Assembly: GCA_950295325.1 (NCBI GenBank)
Contig: OX485804.1
Span: forward strand, 68,052,033 to 68,116,032
Source: Polytrichum commune
Taxonomy: Eukaryota; Streptophyta; Polytrichopsida; Polytrichales; Polytrichaceae
Direction: 5' to 3'
Length of the DNA: 64,000 nucleotides
Made by a program: the position numbers and the translations under genes. Under the pieces are notes generated by a model that worked only from the letters and a program-made list of their open reading frames with translations, had not been told where the DNA came from and searched no databases. The first letter of the stretch is position 1. Every line of letters begins with the position of its first letter. Below are positions 59,941-64,000 of the stretch, piece by piece.

Positions 59941-61340
59941 ATGAGGGTTAGTTTCATCTCTGTTTCTGCTCCTGCAATTAAGAAATGCAAATGCAACTTC
60001 CTTATCATTTTTTGTAAATTTTGATAGTTTCTTCATCTATGCTCGTTTGTACTGCGATGCAGATTGCTGTGGAGGGATGTGCACATTTATGCCACTTTGC
60101 AACATTTGGAGGTTGTGGAGAATGTTAAAATTGATCTGCTCATCTGCTGTGGCGACTTCCAGGTTACTGTAGCCCTAAACCTTTATGAGTTCCAATCTCC
60201 ACAAAATAATAATTAAGGAGAGCATGAAGTTCCCCACTCTCTTTGTGGATGGGAACCATGAAGCATGTAATTATCTTTGGGAGCTGTGAGTACCATCTCT
60301 GTAACTTCATGCTGTCTTTAATGTAATTTTATGTAAGGGAATGAAACATAACTTGCAAACGTGTGGTGTATTTGTTTTGCAAATTTTATATGTTGAACGT
60401 GTGGCCACGATGTTTATAAGAAAGGGAAGTTAATTCCAGTTTTGTGGATCTCATCTCTTTGGAGGATTTTGAGCAGTTTGTGTGGGTGCGTGGGCTACGT
60501 GAGGTAGTATGGTGGATTTGTGGCACCGAACATCTATTTCATGGGATTTGCTGGAGTAGTGAATTTTGGAGGTGTTCTGGAATCTTTAAGTAGGGTGACT
60601 ACCGCAAAGGCAAGTCAAAGCACTATCTACTGCTTATGTGCCACTTTGAACGAGTTCCGTACAATTATTCTGACATTCGATCAATTTATCATGTCAGGGA
60701 GTACGAAGTGCAGAAACTTATGCAACTGGAAGGAGCAATTGATGTTTTTGTTTCACATGACTGGCCTCGTGGAATTACACAATATGGAGATGTACAACAT
60801 TTTCTTCGTCATAAGCAGTACTTTGAAGAAGAGGTCAGAATATGGAAATTGATTGGTGATTGTCTTCTTATGTCATGGAAACAAACTCTATTTCACATGG
60901 ACGTCTGAGAGGATCTCACAGAAAATTTATCATTTTTTACTCTCAATTATAGTGAACTTGAAATCTGTTGTGTATCCAACTTGAATCAAGCCACATTCTT
61001 GGATAAAGAAAAGAAAAAACCTCATTGTTTTCTGGATGTGGAAGACCGACCTAAGTTGGTGTCAGAAAAAAAATACGTGAAAAGCATACAACTCGTGTTG
61101 TTCATGGTCTAACTCACCTTCTATTCCAACATTGACAGATTATGGAAAATAGGCTGGGAAGCAATGCAGGCGAGGAGCTGCTGCATAAGTTGAAGCCTGA
61201 TTATTGGTTTTCCGTGCATCTTCACACAGAATTTGCTGCTCTTGTAAATCATCCTAACAGCAACAAGACAACATAGTTTTTGGCACTTGACAAATGCCTC
61301 CATCATTGCAGGTTTTTACAGGTGCTTGTGGGTTACCTCT
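59941..61340 (+). pseudogene. DBR1: Lariat debranching enzyme gene, decayed
   Basis: DBR1 is the metallophosphoesterase that opens intron lariats. Exon 1 is ATGAGG (59941-59946). Exon 2 (60063-60162) reads IAVEGCAH then, after loss of 17 bases encoding about GELDKV, continues in another frame as YATLQHLEVVENVKIDLLIC CGDFQ. Later exons give VDGNHEACNYLWEL (to 60285), APNIYFMGFAGVVNFGGV (about 60520-60573), then a second deletion and stop, then YNYSDIRSIYHVREYEVQKL, MQLEGAIDVFVSHDWPRGIT and QYGDVQHFLRHKQYFEEEVR (to about 60840). The last exon (from 61139) has LGSNAGEELLHKLKPDYWFS and VHLHTEFAALVNH, with a stop before FLALDKCLHHCRFLQ. Metal-binding signatures GNHE and SHDWPRG survive. Introns are present, so this is a decayed gene duplicate, not a retrocopy. 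Confidence 0.9.
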
Positions 61341-61752
61341 GCGAAATTCGTTAGCCCCTGTCTGTACACATTCACAAAGTAATAAAAGCCACATAATAAA
61401 TACAATTATTATAAAAATAAGTACAAATAAGAAAAGCCACTGAGGGACGAATAACAACAAGGATGCCTACATCACAATACCATCAGAAACCCCGAATAAC
61501 CGCTTCAAGAAGTTTGGTATTTCCCACAAACCCAGCACGTTGAAAGGCAGAAACTACATGGGCATACCTGGGAGTAGCAGAGGTCGATGACATGCACAAG
61601 CTGCTGGTGGATCCCATGAAGGATCCGCCATTGCAGGTGGAGAAGCCAACGTTCTTCCTCTGCCTAAAGGCCTGTTACACATACACAAGTACAGATGGAT
61701 CCAGATCCTTTACATCCTTAAGCGAGTTTCTTTTACACGACTGATTTGACAT
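61341..61752. other. Unassigned region after DBR1 pseudogene
   Basis: A plus-strand stretch near 61565-61680 (AEVDDMHKLLVDPMKDPPLQ then VEKPTFFLCLKA) looks formerly coding but is not recognised. The rest is AT-rich. Confidence 0.35.
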
Positions 61753-62263
61753 CCGTTTACATCTTCGTTGCAAATTGTGCACAGGAGGTGGATGCAATTC
61801 AAGTCGAAGCCAAAGTACTTGTTCACACTGACAGTAGGGCTTAAACATAAAGATTTTGTTGATCAGTGCGTTCAGAAGGTATGCTTTTGAAACCTTCAAG
61901 AATACTTCTTCACAACCTGCCTGCCTTGTAATTTATTCAATAACAACGGTTTAGGGTTTGGGATAAGTCCCTACTTCAATTATGAAACGTGTAGCTAGAA
62001 CTAATCTCTTCCATGTATTCGAGGGCATATGAGGATCGTTACTTGCAGAAGATGATTTTGTTAAACTAAATAAGAATTTGGCAGCTCTCTCTGGATCGGA
62101 AGATGCACCCTGAAGGGCAGAACTCCCCCACCAATTTCAAAATTCTTTCAAACTCCCTCCCTTTCCTGCGAAGTAGATTACATAAAACCTATCCCAATCT
62201 GCTGCAACACAATACAAACCCAACAAAATTTTGATTCAAATTCTTTGAGCAACAAACCCCACC
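61753..62263 (+). repeat. Direct repeat R2, copy 1
   Basis: About 500 bases match 63364-63843 in the same orientation. Copy 1 has about 40 extra bases after 'gacagtaggg' and lacks about 20 bases after 'gagggcat' relative to copy 2. Within it, NCAQEVDAIQVEAKVLVH follows an AG and may be a former exon. Confidence 0.85.
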
Positions 62264-63363
62264 ACTCCTTCTACCCCACCAGCAGCAATCGTAACCACGC
62301 CAGCAAGATTGCGGTAAGAGGTCAAAATTTAAAAAGAGTCGGGCACTTGTGCCAAGCTTAATCATACCTGGAGCAAATATGTAAGCTTTGAGGCACGATA
62401 GAGCACATCATGCTGCTTGCCATTTGCAACATCCAGCAGGATCATGATAACAAGTCTGCAGGGTCGACACAAACTACTCATTAGAAATATGGAATACTGT
62501 TACCACTATCACAAAGTGCTTCTTCCTGAGAAGGAGTTTTATTTACAAGCGTGAACTGTTGCAAAAGTTCTCCCGGTTTAGGGAGCACAAGAATTTAAAG
62601 GCGTTTCTCCGTCATTTTCCGGATTTAAACAAATGTAGCTATGATACGGTATTTATCCTGGTAACAACATTTCTGGAAATAGTAGAATTGGTTCCCCAAC
62701 CTGTATTCGTGAACGGCATGCAACTAGCTTTTCTTTACGTCACACCAATGTGTTCCTGAACCTCATACGTTCAAGTATCTACGTTTGTCCAACAATAATA
62801 CAGTAATGTCCAACAACTCCCTGGACACCTAAAGAGGCACTTGCGAATGTGCAAGTGTTTCTCACACTACATGATGCAGATGGTTCATCAATATAACCCA
62901 TATGGAATGAAAAGCCATGCTACATTACAATGGTCGAAGCTTTAGCCAAGCGTGGCATGAACATCTAATTCACAGCATCATCAGTTTTAGAGGGACGTAA
63001 AAGGCGGCTGACGCGTTAACTCAATGGAACACCTGTATTTGATTGGTGTGTGGTTAGGTGAGGATCAAAGAATGACTATGCAATCAAGTAGTACTCAACT
63101 TTATAGGTTCCTCCGTCAAATCAACAGCACTGGAGTTTAAGAAAAATAGCAAGAACAATTCAAAACCAAGTGGGAATTAGAGATCGAAATCTGACCTGCT
63201 CCTAAAGGATACTCAGAGATGCTGCAATCTTCTTTCGTGACAGAAACTCCATCACGAACATCAGCCGCAGTTGCTGGTAATAAGGATTACGTGTAGTTGA
63301 CGTTCATGTAATCGTTTAGATGGCGTAAATTTCTGCATAAGACAATAGATGTGCTCAAAATTT
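62264..63363. other. Spacer between R2 copies, no gene recognised
   Basis: This contains an open frame 62559-62759 (FSRFREHKNLKAFLRHFPDL...) and a minus-strand stretch near 63200-63280 (PATAADVRDGVSVTKEDCSI then SEYPLGAG) that look coding-like but are unassigned. Confidence 0.35.
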
Positions 63364-63843
63364 CCGTTTACATCTTAGTTGCAAATTGTGCACAGGAGGT
63401 GGATGCAATTCAAGTTGAAGCCAAAGTACTTGTTCACTCTGACAGTAGGGTACTTCAAGAATACTTCTTCACAACCTGCCTGCCTTGTAATTTATTCAAT
63501 AACAACGGTTTAGGGTTTGGGATAAGTCCCTACTTCAATTATGAAGCGTGTAGCTAGAACTAATCTCTTCCATGTATTCGAGGGCATTTCGAATAACCTC
63601 TCTTTCCATATGAGGATCGTTACTTGCAGAAGATGATTTTGTTAAATTAAATAAGAATTTGGCAGCTCTCTCTGGATCGGAAGAAACACCCTGAAGGGCA
63701 GAACTCCCCCACCAATTTTAAAATTCTTTCAAACTCCCTCCCTTTCCCGCGAAGTAAATTACATAAAACCTATCCCAATCTGCTGCAACACAGTACAAAC
63801 CCAACAAAATTTTGATTCAAATTCTTTGAGCAACAAACCCCAC
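63364..63843 (+). repeat. Direct repeat R2, copy 2
   Basis: Partner of 61753-62263. After the repeat the two copies diverge abruptly at 'caaaccccac'. The remaining bases to 64000 hold no recognised gene. Confidence 0.85.
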
Positions 63844-64000
63844 TGTATATTGAAGACATCATTATTCATTAGCACATGCAGATAACAGGACATTGAATAC
63901 TTGCAGAAATCAAGTACCATTAAAACCAGCCACAGAATATAGAACAACGTCCTTGGCGCGCTCTTCATAGATGTTGATATTCTTTACTGCTGATCCAAAT

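Overview
The window looks like nuclear DNA of a land plant, most likely a bryophyte such as a moss. That is an inference from an intron-containing ribosomal protein gene with close plant homology, a tandem family of moss-like kinase proteins, AT-rich intergenic DNA and many small transposons. There are no bacterial features, CRISPR arrays, rRNA genes or convincing free tRNA genes. No LTR or capsid-bearing element was recognised.

Layout. 1-7130: mostly gene-free AT-rich DNA with a degenerate tandem repeat (540-1310), the tail of an old LINE (2650-2950) and a complete-looking tRNA-derived SINE with target duplications (4835-5124). 7178-8793: an apparently intact five-exon gene for ribosomal protein uL5 (RPL11). 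9401-46450: a duplication block carrying three copies (A, B, C) of one gene. Each copy has a GA-rich minisatellite, a 5'UTR intron, a short N-terminal exon, a ~0.95 kb intron and a long exon encoding a helical region plus a kinase-like domain. A and B are a tandem duplication (13807-19953 and 19952-33580). B was then expanded by about 7.4 kb of insertions, including a GC-rich 5'-truncated LINE (31106-33393). C (37071-46450) is an older and longer duplicate of the A region (9401-18886). It carries several small transposons whose empty sites are still visible in A. Between B and C lie the last three exons of a calcineurin B-like (CBL) gene on the minus strand, followed by further MITEs.

46451-64000: an island of broken host-gene pieces and transposons. 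It holds a possible SNF2-type zinc-binding fragment, one acyl-CoA oxidase exon, a hAT-like MITE, a PIF/Harbinger transposase fragment, the C-terminal half of a DNAJC17-like splicing co-factor, a decayed 4.2 kb Helitron Rep-helicase, and a decayed lariat-debranching enzyme (DBR1) gene.

The most interesting system is the three-gene kinase-like array. All three copies lack the ATP-anchoring lysine of the VAIK motif but keep HRD and DFG. The N-terminal exon differs strongly between copies while the kinase exon and 3' flank stay nearly identical. This architecture (small N-terminal domain, helical bundle, atypical kinase) recalls plant immune proteins with HeLo-like bundles and pseudokinases, or moss kinase-NLR receptors. 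That comparison is inference.
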